From Paraspadella gotoi (taxonomy: Eukaryota; Chaetognatha), in NCBI GenBank assembly GCA_051294375.1, contig CM119267.1, positions 17,028,606 through 17,092,605 on the forward strand: a stretch of DNA of 64,000 nt. Direction: 5' to 3'. Shown here one piece after another: positions 10,880 through 23,193 of the stretch. The notes beneath the pieces were generated by a model that worked only from the letters and a program-made list of their open reading frames with translations, was not told the origin of the DNA and searched no databases. Both the position numbers and the translations under genes were made by a program. Position 1 is the stretch's first letter. Each line of letters starts with the position of its first letter.

Positions 10880-12385
10880 AAACGCAGAACAAACCTCCGG
10901 TTTTCGAGAGGCTTCAATATCGAATCTTTTCATTAACGAAAAAGACATGAACAATTGAACATTAAACAATAACGGGAAAAAAAATCATTTTACTCGGTAA
11001 CAATTAAAAATTTTAAATTATCTACCATTGTGTCTTTCCCCCGTCTCACTGTTACAGATAATTTAGGAAAAGGAAAAAGTGAAATAAATTTGTTCCAATT
11101 GATTTTTTTTTTTCATTTGTTTTAATATCTGATTTCTGTCTATTTTTTTCAAACCGTTTTCTATCCGATAATTTCAGTGTCGGCATTCCCATGTCATGTT
11201 CGTTATCGCCGTCTGGATATTCATAATTATTGAGTCGGACTAAAACAATCAACTTAGTATTTCTATTGTGACTTGGTTATTTGAGTAAAAACGAATGAAT
11301 TTCTATTAGCCAAATATGGGATTTTGCTGTAACCGGTTACGGAGAAAGTAAAGTTTTACTTAGTATCGAATCGATAAACGTTATTTTTTTTTTGCTAAGC
11401 CTTTGCTTAAATTTATTCCATAATCATTAATAATTGTTTAAATACAGCTTGTCACTTTCTTATCTGTCTTAATCTGTTCATTCTTTTGCTGACGCTGTGC
11501 GCAAAAGCGCTTATCGATTTTCATTTAATTACTTGGTGAACAATCTTTTTTTTTGTTTGGGACGATTTTTCAATTTTCTAACTTGCTTTAATCTTTCCTC
11601 TGGCGGTTTTAGCTAATACATATGTAGTTTTATTAAATAAAGATTGTCTGTTTATGATTCGAGCTATTTTTTTTGACGATGTACTCATGTAGTCATTTTT
11701 ATTTTTCTGGCCGCTTCTTGATCAAGATTCTTTTGAATTGTATCTGAAACAGAAGAGATAATGATTTTTTGGGAATGTAAGTATGTAAACGTTAACGCAT
11801 TCGTGATGTTGTCTGATGCTTACCCAAGTAAATCAATCTTTTTGGCATAATTATTATCTGATTTTTCTGAGAAACCTGTGCAGTTTTTTGAAGAACTGGG
11901 CTATTAAGTTATATTACGTTTCGTATGCATTCATTTTACCTTTACAAATAAGATATAATTAGAATTAAGGAAAACTTGTGTATTTTTTTTTTTAGCGAGG
12001 CCTCTCACCTTATTGTTGAACCATTCCATTGAGCTTAGCGAGTTCTTTACGCATTTGCTTGTCACCAGTTAGGCTTTAACAACGGTACTTTGAATTCGAC
12101 AGTCTAAAAAATCTATTTTATAGGAGATTTCAATCCGCTTTTTATTCTCAATCCAGTTCATTAACTGTTTCGATGATTGTGATTTATTTGGTGTCATGCA
12201 CTAATTCATGTTACACTTTTTATGCTACTGTAACCAATTGGCAGGTTTGAACTTTGGTGAACTATTCAATTACATCTATATTTTTATTTCAAAGCTCTAT
12301 TGTTTTTCAATTTTTCTCTAGCATTTCTCTTTTGGACAGAAACTTCGAAAATTAATCAACAAGCTTTTACAAAAAATGAGAAACA
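10880..12385. other. Intergenic spacer
   Basis: AT-rich, with no supported reading frame. Acceptor-like TTTTTCTCTAG (12321) and TTTGGACAG (12339) lie 46-65 bases before the SLC17A9 start codon. Nothing else is recognisable. Confidence 0.55.
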
Positions 12386-15300
12386 ATGCTTACAAAAAAA
12401 AGCTACGTCAATGTAGCCTTGGAGGAATCTCGGAGTAACTCCAAATCTGAACAAACAATCGTTGTGAAACCTACGAGGCCCACAGAATATTGGAGTGATC
12501 AGGTATTTCCTGAACGGTAGATTTGATTAGAATAATTTTTAAAAAAATTAAGGAAATTAGCTCATAATCATTATTGTAAAGTGAAAAAATGACGATTATT
12601 TTAAGGAACGGAAATCATGGATGTTCGGAGTAGCAACCGGATGCATGATGGCTTACTCAGCCAGAGTTGCACTTCCTATATGTGCCGTACAAATTTCCAA
12701 AGAAATGGAATTAACAAAAGAGGAACAAGGAGTTGCTCTAGGTTGCTTTTTTTGGGGATATACCCTGACACAGGTTTCTTTGAGTATGGCAGTGTTGATT
12801 GTTTTTAAGAAATTTTTATTATTGTTTACTCTTGTCTGCAGATCCTTGGTGGTGTTTTAGCTGACAAATACGGAGGCGACAGAGTAATGACATGCTCAGG
12901 TTTAGTCTGGTCTTTGACTACCATATTACATCCTGTCCTTCTTGGCCTTTGCAGCGATTACAGCCACAATTTAAGACTTAATCTTTTAATTTTTTTGAGA
13001 GCCGTAACTGGTCTGTTCCAAGGTAATACACATTTTTTGTAGCTTTAGTGTTGCGTGAACAATGTAGATTTTTATAAAAAATTTTCACCTCAATTTTACA
13101 GGGGTTCATTTTCCAAGTATATCCAGTCTTCTAACACAACGCATCGCGAAAGAAGACCGTTCATTTTTTTGGGGAATTATTTCTGCCTCAAGTGGCATTG
13201 GAACTTTGACAATGGGAAGTCTTGGATCTGCTCTTTTAGGTACCCACTACCCAGAATTTCATTATTATTATCTAGTAATTTAAAAATGTATGTATTTATA
13301 ATTAGTTTTTGCACTTTAAATTTGTTCTTATCTCAATCTTTGAAGATTCTAATTTTATAGTACAGTCAGTTATTAAATATATATTTTTATCTCGCCAGAC
13401 GGGCTTAAGAGGAAGGGTCATTCAGCTTCATTATACGTAAACTTCTATATATTATAGCTATCACGTTAAGAAATATATCTTAGTCATCAGTTATCACAAA
13501 AGAATTCCTTTTTCTTTATATGTAAACATTCCGTTTAAAATATTTTTTTTTAATCGGTAAATGAGAAGTGTAAAATTAAATCAATGAATCGCGTCAATGA
13601 ATGACTATTATCGCGTCAATGAATGACTATTATCCCGTCAATGAATGATTATCATCGCGTCAATGAATGATTATCATCGCGTCAATGAATGATTATCTTC
13701 GCGTCAATGAATGACTATCATTGCGTCAATGAATGACTATCATTGCGTCAATGAATGACTATCATTGCGTCAATGAATGACTATCATCGCGTCAAGGAAT
13801 GACTATCATCGCGTCAAGGAATGATTATCATCGCGTCAAGGAATGACTATCATCGCGTCAAGGAATGACTATCATCGCGTCAAGGAATGACTATCATCGC
13901 GTCAATGAATTACTATTATCGCATCAATCTTTTGGTTATTATCGCATCAATCTTTTGGTTATCATAGCATCAATTTTTTGGTTATCATGGCATAAATTTT
14001 CTGGTTATCATCGCATCAATCTTTTGGTTATCATCGCATCAATCTTTTGGTTATCATCGCATTAATCTTTTGGTTATCATCGCATCAATCTTTTGGTTAT
14101 TATCGCATCAATATTTTGGTTATCATCGCATCAATAATTAATTATTATTATATCAATAAATTATTAATATATCAATAATTTGTTATCGTTGTTTTTTTCT
14201 TCATAGTATATTAATTCTCTCTTTTTGTTGTGTAGGGTGATTAGTAAAAACGGATTTGAAAATTATTTTTTCATTAATTTTCTTTAATAGTAACGTCTGG
14301 CGAGATCACTATACTTTTAAGTATTTTTATTGTATTTTGACTTTCTTTTTGCTATTTAAAATAGTTTAGAGATGAAACGAAAAATTCGTTGGAATAGCAA
14401 TTTTATTAAAAAAAATAAAAATAAAAAAATAAAATTGCTATTCCAACGAATTTTTCGTTTCATCTCTAAAGTATTTTTATTTTACTTTTTTAACTAACCG
14501 AGTGGTGGTAACAGTTTTTTTGTTTTTTTTTAGATAATTTTGGATGGCAGGCTGTGTTTTTCTTTTGTGGAATATTTTCACTGTTTTGGGTATTATTTGT
14601 ATGGTTCTATTTACTTAAACTCCAAAATTCTTTCAACCTATCCAAGTTACTTCCTCTTGTGTCCTCCGAGAGAAGTAACTATGCACTTTTGCCCCAGCAT
14701 TCCAGTAACAAAAAAACATTGCTCCATAGGTTAGTGCCAAAAAACTTACCTACTTTTAATGTTTGTTTACTTCAGTTATATTGTACAAAAAGAATTTTAG
14801 GGTTATATTAGGCATTCTAAGCCTACTTTTTTGTATTTAATTTTTTTATTTCACAGCCCTGGCCGCAAACTGGAATTCCTAAATGCTAAGCCTCCGGACT
14901 TGACTGTTCCCTGGTCGCTCATTTTGACTCACCATGCCGTTTGGGCTTTAATTATATGTCACGTCGTTTCCACTAATTGTTTTTATATTTTGTTGTCATG
15001 GTTGCCTACTTTCTTTCACGAATCATTCCCCGAGGCGAAAGGTATCGTAAAATCATAAAAATGTACATCAAAAAGTAATTCCGATTTAAGTTTAAATTTT
15101 ATAATTTAGTTTAAAACTTAACAGTATTTAATAATATTTCTCCGATTATATTTAATGAAAATTTTAGGGGTCAATTTCTGTGTCAGTACTAAATGGTTTA
15201 AATTATATTTGCGTAGTCATTTGAAACTGTGTTACTTGAAAATCCCTTTCTGCTTTTCAGGTCACGTTTTCAACGTTGTGCCATGGCTCGCCTACATTCC

Positions 15301-15804
15301 CCTGTGCATCGCTTCAGGATGGGCGTCCGACATTTTGATCCGTCGCGGAGTCAGCACGTCAAAAGTCCGTAAAGGGTCGGAGCTAGTGGCGCTCGGCGGC
15401 ACTGCCTGCATCCTCTGTCTCATTCCAATGGTTGACAACTTCTACTTGGCGCTCTTTCTAGTCTCCTTGGCGCTAGCGTGTTTCTCGTGCCATGCGGGAG
15501 GACACAACGCCAATTCACAGGTGGCGTATTAAAGATTTTCCCATATCACTCTTACGGCAATTTAAGATTTGTGAAAACTTTTTTTCTTACTGTCTAGGAT
15601 CTCCTTCCCGAACATGCTGGATCCATGTTTGGCTTGATGAATACCGCGGGTGCCATTCCCGGCTTCGTGGGCGTTTATCTTACAGGATTTATTCTTCACC
15701 TTACAAACGAAAACTGGGGTGCTGTCTTTGGAACCACCGCCTTTATCTGCATCTCGGGTTGGGTCTTCTACGCCGTTTTTGGGAGAGGTTCTCGGATAAC
15801 TTGA
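12386..15804 (+). CDS. SLC17A9: Vesicular nucleotide transporter, SLC17 family
   Basis: Major facilitator of 388 residues (human about 436), close to SLC17A9/VNUT, which loads ATP into secretory vesicles using membrane potential. Exons: 12386-12502, 12606-12773, 12842-13022, 13102-13239, 14534-14729, 14857-15041, 15261-15520, 15598-15804. Diagnostic blocks include ALPICAVQISKEM, GCFFWGYTLTQILGGVLADKYGG, the RAVTGLFQGVHFPSISSL segment, the strongly conserved ILLSWLPTFFHESFPEAKGH with FNVVPWLAYIP, and the MNTAGAIPGFVGVYLTG segment. An upstream ATG at 12376 is out of frame and soon stops, so the start is set at 12386. Intron 4 (about 1.3 kb) contains a minisatellite-bearing element and a perfect hairpin. 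The N-terminal cytosolic segment is short. Confidence 0.92.
13389..14306 (+). mobile_element. TIR element family D with minisatellite core
   Basis: About 0.9 kb bounded by inverted ends, ATCTCGCCAGACG on the left and CGTCTGGCGAGAT on the right. The core is a minisatellite in two blocks: a 22-mer like GCGTCAATGAATGACTATCA, then a 23-mer like GCATCAATCTTTTGGTTATC. Related copies lie at 43682-44248 (complete) and about 40783-40960 (head only). It inserted in SLC17A9 intron 4. Confidence 0.75.
13575..14170 (+). repeat. Minisatellite, 22-23 bp units
   Basis: Roughly 15 units ending in TGAATGACTATCATCGCG are followed by about 10 units with CATCAATCTTTTGGTTAT, with progressive divergence along the array. 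Open frames through it are repeat artefacts. Confidence 0.9.
14365..14470. repeat. Near-perfect 43-bp hairpin
   Basis: The arms 14365-14407 and 14428-14470 are exact or near-exact inverse copies (TTTAGAGATGAAACGAAAAA against its complement) around an A-rich loop of about 20 bases. It lies just after element D and 64 bases before an exon of SLC17A9. It may be a short palindromic MITE or a hairpin RNA precursor; the sequence alone does not decide. Confidence 0.8.
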
Positions 15805-16166
15805 ACGCGATCAAATGACTGCCAAACTGTTGCCCTTCGTGGCTCGCTCACTGAAACTACTATGTAGTTTTTATTCATTAGTGTGAAATCCGGGCTTAGA
15901 TGCAACTAGATAATTAAATCCTCTTTGTAGAGGAAATTAGTAAAAAAATTTGTTTTATGTAAAATTATCCAAATATTAGATTAGCAGTATTCTTGTCTCA
16001 AAACGTGTATATTTTTATACCTCCACGCAGTTTTATTTTTATTTTGCATTCTCCACAAATGATAGGCAATCGTTTATTCCACCAATGAGGAATTATGTTT
16101 TCCAGTTTTAAAATCGTCTATCTATATTTTTTCGTCGGTAGATAACTACGCAGTTTAACTTTGAAA
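15805..16166. other. Intergenic spacer
   Basis: Contains the presumed 3' UTR of SLC17A9 and, at its end, a pyrimidine-rich stretch closing in TCGGTAG 26 bases before the next start codon. Nothing else is seen. Confidence 0.5.
16118..16141 (+). promoter_or_regulatory. Unpaired 3' splice site before the HMG gene
   Basis: A CTATCTATATTTTTTCGTCGGTAG tract ends 25 bases before the ATG, with no obvious donor in the short spacer upstream. It is a candidate trans-splice acceptor. Confidence 0.4.
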
Positions 16167-16951
16167 ATGTCCTCGGGATCGGAATCCGATGAGATTGTCG
16201 AGCTGGCCTCGAAGACTCGTCCAAAGCCCCAGGTATGTTTCTTACTAGTTTTGAATTAGTGAAACACTTGCTTTCAAATATTTGGTTTTAATTTTTCAGA
16301 GAAAGCGAAAAACGAGAACTAAAAAAGATCCTACAAAGCCCAAAAGAGGTGACGTCATCCTGTAAAAAAATGTTTACTCATCTTATAAATTAAATTTTGA
16401 TTTAATTTATTATAGGTCTTTCACCATACTTCTGCTTCATGAAAGAAGAGAGGCCTAAGCTCATGGCAGCTCGGCCTGGATTAAAAGTCGGAGAAGTTAC
16501 CAAGGTTCTTGCCGCCCAATGGAACAAATTAGGTGAAACAAAGTGATCATTTTTAGGGTTAAAAAAAGTCATTTTAAAGTTAAAACTGGTTATGAATATA
16601 AAACTGGTTATGAATCAGATTATATAATTATAGTATCAATATTGATTTTCCTCCCGAATTTTTTTTTTCACCAAGACTCAAAAGCCAAAGAGAAATTCGT
16701 CAAACTCGCTGACGAAGACAAGGACCGCTACTTGGAAGAGATGAAAGAGTGGGAGGCAAAACAGAATGCAATGTCTAAAAAAGTGAGATTTTAATACAAG
16801 CAGACGTGCTATGTGCCTTGCTCTTATTCTTTGTAATATCAACATTAATTCCCTTCAGGCCTCTGTTCCTCCGAAAAAAGTAAAAAAGCAAGAGGAAGTG
16901 GAAGAAGAGGACGAGGACGAAGAAGATGAAGAGGAAGCAGATTCTGAATAG
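16167..16951 (+). CDS. Small single-HMG-box chromatin protein
   Basis: A 143-residue protein in five exons (16167-16232, 16300-16348, 16416-16532, 16676-16782, 16859-16951). A short acidic start (SGSESDEIVE) and a basic patch (RKRKTRTKKDP) precede one HMG box at about residues 38-110, which runs from LSPYFCFMKEERPKLM through GEVTKVLAAQWNKLD to KDRYLEEMKEWEAKQ. The tail is acidic (EEVEEEDEDEEDEEEADSE), as in HMGB proteins. HMG boxes of this kind bind the minor groove and bend DNA without sequence specificity, in chromatin. A single box plus acidic tail is between NHP6-type and HMGB-type, so I give no symbol. Confidence 0.88.
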
Positions 16952-17935
16952 CATTGAATCAATTAATTACTTTGTCTGCTCAATTGTCAGATAAGTAGTA
17001 GGTACGATTATCTCTGTTTCGGTCAAAGAGTGAACCCTTTCTATTACATGGAGATTCCGATTTTGCCTTGTGGCGATACGGCGATACCTTACTCATACTT
17101 TGTCGAGTGACATGGCATACCACATGAAATTTCTTTTTTCGTTTTTATTGTGCGGTCATGGCGTTTAATTTTTGTTGTTTTTTTCTCGTGCTTTTCGCAA
17201 GAATTAAGAAGGGTTATTCTCTCAAATCTCATTCACCCTCACAATGACTCGCTAAATACTCTGGAGTAGAGCTTGATGGTAGAACAGATTTGTTTCAGTT
17301 ACAGTATTTTGTTAATTTTTGTTTGCTGCGGCGCCAAGAGCAAGGGAAAAATAAACTATTTGTCTTTTAATAATGATGAAAAATTAAACTCAGGATTTAC
17401 TATATTTATTTCAGCTTTTCGATTATTCCCTTATTCATCGCCGTAATTTTTTGTGAAAATTTTAGTTTTTTTAGTTGAATTTAAATATTTGGTTCAAAAT
17501 GGTGTTCAAACTGATAAATTCTCTGTTTCTGTAAAGGCATATTTTTAGTTTTTCTGGAACAAGATTGTAAAAATTTTTATTTAATTTTATTAGAATTTCT
17601 GCTAAGGAAAATAAATTAGAAAGTCGTTAGGTTTTGTTATTGTTCTTTTTTTCATATACATAGGTATAACCTAATTTATGAAATATTAAATTTACTTGCC
17701 TGATATTAAATAAGAATTACCATTGCTTGATGGTTTTAATAAGATTTGGTTTCATACTTTCGATCTCAAGTATTTTGTAATACAAAATCGGCGCTTACGA
17801 GATGTACGTGGTTGTTTTTTTTAGTTGCTCAAAATAATCTTAAGATAAGCTGAATGTTGTTGTTTATCCCTAATTGCTGTTGTACTTTAATTAAATATGT
17901 TCAATGTTTTGAATTATTGTATTTTCAGTTAAATT
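16952..17935. other. Intergenic spacer
   Basis: AT-rich, and includes the HMG gene's 3' flank with an AATAAAC near 17350. The only functional-looking site is the ATTTTCAG acceptor at 17921-17928 just before the next ATG. Confidence 0.5.
17908..17928 (+). promoter_or_regulatory. Unpaired 3' splice site before CCDC137
   Basis: TTGTATTTTCAG lies only 7 bases before the start codon. Either a 5' UTR intron or a trans-splice acceptor is implied, since a transcript starting here would have almost no leader. Confidence 0.5.
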
Positions 17936-19429
17936 ATGGGAAATTTAGGAAAAATCGGTAAACCTCAAAAAAGTAAAAAGCACAAAAAACTTAAACCTTG
18001 CGACCCATTTAATAAAAACCCGAAAGGAAATCAAAGTCAAAAAAACGCGAACAAGGAAAAGAATCTGAAAAACAATGAAATCGAAAATCAAGAGATGAGT
18101 AGATCACTGAAAGAATTTATAAGAAACAAAAAAAAGGTAGGTCAAAGTTACCTTGTTTATAAAAGGCTAGTGTAACGTATATTATTTAAATTTTATATCT
18201 TATAATTTCGAATAGCTGCAGGGACAGCTAGATAATCCTAGCTCGCGGAAGAAATCGATTATACAAAAAAAATCAAAGGATAACGAGTTTCAAACAAATG
18301 AAGATTTTAAAGGAATGACAAGACGTTTAAGAGACGTTCCCAAGTTTAACCAAAAGAAAGGTACCGTTAAAAACTTTTGTCTGTCTTCATGAACTTGGTA
18401 CAACCAATATAATAATTGTCCATTCATTTAATAAATCTTGCCCCTGACTTTGGACAGGCTTGGGTGGTTTAAGGCATCCATCACTCTTACAAGATAATGA
18501 CATAGCCGGTCCCTGTAAGACTCTCTCAGTCTCGTTTATTCACTCCCAGAGTACCTGTCTTCCGTATCAATGAAGTGGAAAAATGTTTTAAAGAATGTTT
18601 CAATTGTATGAAAAGACCACTTCCTTAAGTATTAGTTGTTACATGTATACATGTTTTAGTCATGTTTATCTATTGTTAATTTTAAAACTATTCATAATCG
18701 TTAACAATTACAGGCGAACGCGATTTTCAATTTATTAAACGAGTCGAGGCCATCTCGCAAGAGGTCTTGGGAGCATCAAGGTTCGAAGACAAGTACAAAC
18801 TGAACGTCAATCCCACTGAGGAGGAACTAGAGAACAAGAAAAGAAAAAAAGAAGAGTGGAAGGCCAAAAAGCGTGAGAAGAGAGAGAAAAAGAAAAAGAG
18901 GCGCGGTGAGTGACAAATTAATCTTATGGACAAATTTCGAGTGGAGCTTTTAGAGAAATGTATTAAAAAACTTCTTAGAAACTTTATTTTTTCCCCATTT
19001 AACATAGGTAACGACGTGACTAATGCAGTCACGCAGTTGGCGGAGAAAAATCGGGCTCAGATTCGGCATAAAAAGTCTCTGGATTTTAACGATCTTCGGG
19101 ACGACGTTCCTTTCGGCGAAGTGGTCCTCGCTCCACCGACGCTCACTGCGATTCCTCGGAAAGCGGAAGTCTCCAACTCCCGACCAAAGAACTTACTTCT
19201 GGCGTCGATGGTGGGATCAAAGGGGATCAACAGCGACAACTCATCACGCGAGAAACACGAGCAAAATAAGAACAAAAACAATGGAGTGAAAACGAAAAAA
19301 GTCATGAAATTTAAAGACATGTCTGTCGCGCAAAAGGCCACCTTGATCAGGGAGAAACACCGGGTTATTGAACGATACAGAAAAATGCGCGATGGAACTC
19401 TGTTCGGGCGAAACACTGTGGCTGTCTAA
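17936..19429 (+). CDS. CCDC137: CCDC137-like nucleolar protein
   Basis: A 319-residue, very basic protein in four exons (17936-18136, 18216-18360, 18714-18905, 19008-19429). The key landmark is DDVPFGEVVLAPPTLTAIPR, which matches the one well conserved block of CCDC137 (VKFGEVVLQPPELT type). Upstream are a PKFNQKKGERDFQFIKRVE motif, shared with the family's PKFRRGRRES region, and a Lys/Glu coiled coil. The C-terminus has a helical IREKHRVIERYRKMRDG motif. Human CCDC137 (about 289 residues) is a chromosome-periphery and nucleolar protein of unclear role. Intron 2 contains a family B repeat. Identity rests on the single block plus layout. Confidence 0.8.
18394..18497 (+). repeat. Dispersed repeat family B
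   Basis: About 100 bp from TTGGTACAACCAATATAA to CCATCACTCTTACAAG, matching 41426-41530 closely and 31702-31799 inverted. One segment (AATAAGCTAT) is deleted here. It sits in CCDC137 intron 2. Confidence 0.75.
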
Positions 19430-19473
19430 GCGTATTTAAGCGGAAACCCTTAGTTATTTCTTTGGAAGGTTTT

Positions 19474-19497
19474 GATTGTTCGTTTTGTTATTTTTAG
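19474..19497 (+). promoter_or_regulatory. Unpaired 3' splice site before DRG1
   Basis: TTGTTCGTTTTGTTATTTTTAG ends 28 bases before the ATG. The whole gap to the previous stop codon is only 96 bases, leaving no room for a normal 5' UTR exon and intron. Confidence 0.55.
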
Positions 19498-19525
19498 ATT
19501 TTTAGATTTAGCTCTATTTACGAAA

Positions 19526-22055
19526 ATGTCTGTACTTCAAAAAATCGCCGATATCGAGGCTGAAATGGCCCGAACTCAGGTATTTTGGGAGGGGAAAGGA
19601 GCCTAAATAGTAGCCTCCGTTTAAAGAAATCAATTGCAGCACCAATAAACATACTATTTTTTTTTTTAGGTGAACAAAGCAACGATGGGTCACTTAGGAA
19701 TGTTAAAGGCGAAGTTGGCTAAACTGAAAAGAGAGTTGATTGCGCCATCTTCCGGTGGTGGTGGAAAGGGCGAGGGGTTCGACGTCGCTAAGACGGGAGA
19801 CGCCAGAATAGGGTAACTGTTGCCTAATGCAATGAAATTTAGAAAATTAACCATTTCGATCTTTTAAATCTTTGTATTCTCGACGTAAATTTAGTTTCGT
19901 CGGGTTTCCGTCTGTCGGCAAGTCCACTCTTCTCACCAACTTGGCCGGCGTTTATTCTGAAGTAGCAGCTTACGAGTTTACCACGCTTACCACTGTTCCT
20001 GGAGTAATTCGGTATAAAGGTAATTTCAATGAAGTCTTGGATGATAATTATTTTTTTTTAAATCCTCGTTTCACTGAATTAGGCGCGAAAATTCAATTGC
20101 TTGATTTGCCCGGCATCATCGAAGGCGCTAAGGACGGAAAAGGTCGAGGGCGACAAGTAATCGCTGTCGCTAGAACCTGCTCCCTCATTCTCATTTGCCT
20201 AGACATTCTCAAACCGTTGGGTCACAAGAAAGTAAGTTCATTTGTATGTTGTGTCTGAATAGAAAAGGATGAGGCTCTGATAAGGACGACGAAGTGTTTC
20301 GCCCCCTTCGCGTCCGTTTTGCCTTGCTAGTGCCAGATTAATTTTTGAAGTGGACGCATTTCACGATGATCACTTTACTACATAAACATTACACAAGTAT
20401 GAAACGGTTACAACAAGTATCGATTTGTCACTTTTCATGAAATGTATGTACTTTAATAACCAAGTGTTACAACAAATAAAAGGCAACCGACTCTCTGATC
20501 ACTTGGTCAGTTGACCCATTCTAGTGAGAAACATTGACACAATAATTTAATGATACCTGACTTCTCTGCTAAATACATTATTAACTAATTATTAATTGAT
20601 TATTAATTAAAATTGCTAGAGTGTTATATGAATTGGTTCGTATATTTAGGTGATCACGTGACAACAAAATTTTAAAACACGTATGTAGGTTAAGCATGGT
20701 ACACCAAATATTAACTAAATCGATGCAGTATTACGGTATGTCACAATAAATTTGTATATATATATCATACTTCCGAAGGAATCGACCGAATCAAAGAGAG
20801 GAAGCCTCTTACTTTTGCTCTTTTTTTATAATTTTCGTGAGTTTGCGAGTAAAAGCTAGGAAAACGCCACCTGCTCCCTCCAAACATTTTGGAACAATAG
20901 AAACGACAATGAGCGTTGTTTTTCCCCGATGAAAGGAGGCTTGATATTTCGTCTTTGTATTTGTATGTTTGTATTTGTATGTTTGTCTACTACTCGCTCT
21001 GACTTACCTAGTCTCGTTTATTGAATAGTCGGTAAATCTTTCTTAAATATTTTTTCGGAATGCGCGGGTGAGAAAAAATTCAAATTAATGAGACTAGAAA
21101 TTTCAAAATATCTTTGCAGTTAATTGAACACGAATTGGAGGGATTCGGTATCCGGTTGAACAAAGAACCTCCTAACATCACTTACCGGAAGAAAGACAAA
21201 GGTGGGATTAACCTGACTTGCGCCGTTCCGCAGTCCGAGTTGGACCTGGATCTAGTGAAGGCGATTCTGGCCGAAAGCAGGGTTCATAACGCCGATGTCG
21301 TTTTGAGGTGAAGACGGACGCTTTTGCTCATATTATGATAAAAAAAATTTTAATGGTGCCATCTACATTTTATCAAACTTTGCTTTTCAGAATCGATGCC
21401 AAAGCGGAAGATCTTATTGATGTCGTTGAAGGCGATCGCGTCTATATCCCGGCGATTTACGTTCTCAACAAAATCGACCAAATTTCCATCCAGGTATTTT
21501 GGCCATTCGTACCGATAAGCATAGTAGTACGGTATTTACTAAATTCAGCATTTAATTGTCACTTTTAGGAGCTGGATATCGTATACAAAGTGCCGCACGC
21601 CGTTCCAATCTCCGCTCACCACAAGTGGAACTTCGACGATCTTCTAGAAACAATATGGGAATATTTAAAACTAGTCCGAATTTACACCAAACCCAAAGGT
21701 GTCATACAAATCGATCCGCATTTCGTTTCCCGTTCATTTTTAAATATATATATATTTTTTTGCGATTAAGGCCAACTCCCCGATTACAATGCCCCGGTTG
21801 TTTTGCAACGTGGAAAGACGACCGTTGAAGATTTTTGCATGAAAATTCACAAAAGCCTCGCCAAGGAATTCAAGGTTATAGCAAGACTGGTTATAATATA
21901 CTATGTAAGTAACCTCTATATAAATATAAGCGTCCGTATGTCGTCAACAGCACGCGATCGTTTGGGGTACTTCCGTGAGACACTCGCCACAAACCGTCGG
22001 AATCACTCACGTTCTCAACGATGAAGATGTGGTGCAAATCGTGAAGAAAGTCTAA
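19526..22055 (+). CDS. DRG1: Developmentally regulated GTP-binding protein 1
   Basis: A 366-residue OBG/DRG-family GTPase (human 367). Exons: 19526-19579, 19670-19812, 19895-20019, 20083-20231, 21120-21307, 21391-21493, 21569-21698, 21771-21874, 21951-22055. Motifs in order: the N-terminal helical region ([14 protein letters not shown]), G1 [11 protein letters not shown], the [10 protein letters not shown] switch, G3 [16 protein letters not shown], the S5D2L-like insert, G4 NKID, then the TGS domain ([20 protein letters not shown] through HSPQTVG). DRG1 acts in the cytosol on stalled ribosomes with its partner ZC3H15/DFRP1. Intron 4 is unusually long (888 bp), with no feature I recognise. The gene is closely packed between CCDC137 and a NOL7-like gene. 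Confidence 0.96.
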
Positions 22056-22203
22056 GGCCGAAAGCCGAAATGAAAAACAATTTTCGCTTCATTATTTGCA
22101 AAATGAAAAACTAATTTTTTAATTCGAAAATTTTGAGAAGGGTGGATCTTTCCCTTCCGAGTTTCAACGCATGGAATATACGGCTTACGTTTGTTGTTAT
22201 TGC

Positions 22204-22219
22204 TAAACTTCCTTTTCAG
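22204..22219 (+). promoter_or_regulatory. Unpaired 3' splice site before the NOL7-like gene
   Basis: TAAACTTCCTTTTCAG, 49 bases before the ATG in a 213-base spacer. Confidence 0.45.
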
Positions 22220-22268
22220 TTATTTTCATTTCATAATTTGCACTTGACTTTTTGTTAAAAATATCGCA

Positions 22269-23182
22269 ATGGAAGGAAGGGTAAACGGTTGGAGCAACGG
22301 ACGAAACGATATAAACTGCGAGGAAGACGACGACCTCAGAAATAACATAAATGTCAGTTCGGTTGTGGAGGACGCAGACAGCGATTCTGACTCGGCGCCG
22401 GAATCGGTATCATTTCAAAAAGGACACGAATTCTTTGAAAACTCTGATAAACTCCGCCTGAAACAGATCGAAAAGGTTGAAAATTTTAAAAAAGGTACGC
22501 AAATTTCCAAGATAATGATATATTTATTTTAAGACTGCCTTTTTGTAATCGATGGGTACCATTTTCTCTCACCAGAAAATCGAAAGAAAAGAGACGAGGT
22601 CTTGAAAGAGCAAAAAGCCGCTAAATTGAAGCGACTGCAAGAGAGTAAACTTTCGACAGACTTCCTTGAGAAATTAACGTCTTTAGCACATTCGGAGGTA
22701 CGTGGAATCACCCGTAATAATTATTTCTGTTTCTAATATTAATAAAATTTTCTGTGATTTATCAGGTCCCTACGGGCTCGCAATCAGAGGAACCCCTTTC
22801 CATTAGTGCCCCAGATGAATCTTTACTCGCTAAGAAAAGAGAGAAGCGAAAATTAATTCCGCTTCCGGACGTGGATGGCGTCGAGTTCGAAGTCGTCGTC
22901 GGGAGATCGAGGGCAGACGAAGAAGTCATGCGAAAGAGTAAGGGCGAGACGGAATTGTCCAACGATTTAAATTTCATATAAATTTTTTTTGTGGTGGATT
23001 TAGAGTAATCAACAAGCGGGCGTAATTCGAAAAATAAAATAATTATCCCATTATTTTATTTTTTACTTACAGCGGAAAATTTCATCAAAGGCAAGATCAA
23101 GCATCCGTCTAAACCACGACTCTGTCAAACTAGGAAGCAGTCATTAAAAATGAAAAGAAGATTTGTTGCCAAAACTCGTTAA
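22269..23182 (+). CDS. NOL7: NOL7-like nucleolar protein
   Basis: A 209-residue charged protein in four exons (22269-22494, 22576-22697, 22766-22937, 23073-23182). An acidic N-terminus leads into SAPESVSFQKGHE, which fits the family's EAPEELTF block. A long basic helix follows (KRDEVLKEQKAAKLKRL), then LSTDFLEKLTS, matching the LPDTILEKLT position of NOL7. The C-terminus is basic (KQSLKMKRRFVAKTR), resembling the family's final KRFKRRW region. NOL7 is a U3 snoRNP/SSU-processome associated nucleolar protein (human 257 residues). The match is by order of short blocks from memory, so identity is likely but not certain. Confidence 0.68.
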
Positions 23183-23193
23183 AACTGCTTATT

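Noticed and set aside
10224-11252. Minus-strand open frames around the RhoGDI 3' exons and flank
   Set aside because: They overlap clear RhoGDI exons or AT-rich flank and have no recognisable content.
13865-14065. Short open frame in SLC17A9 intron 4
   Set aside because: It is a translation of the minisatellite.
20232-21119. Intronic snoRNA in the long DRG1 intron
   Set aside because: I looked for C and D box pairs and found no convincing RTGATGA ... CTGA arrangement with a terminal stem.
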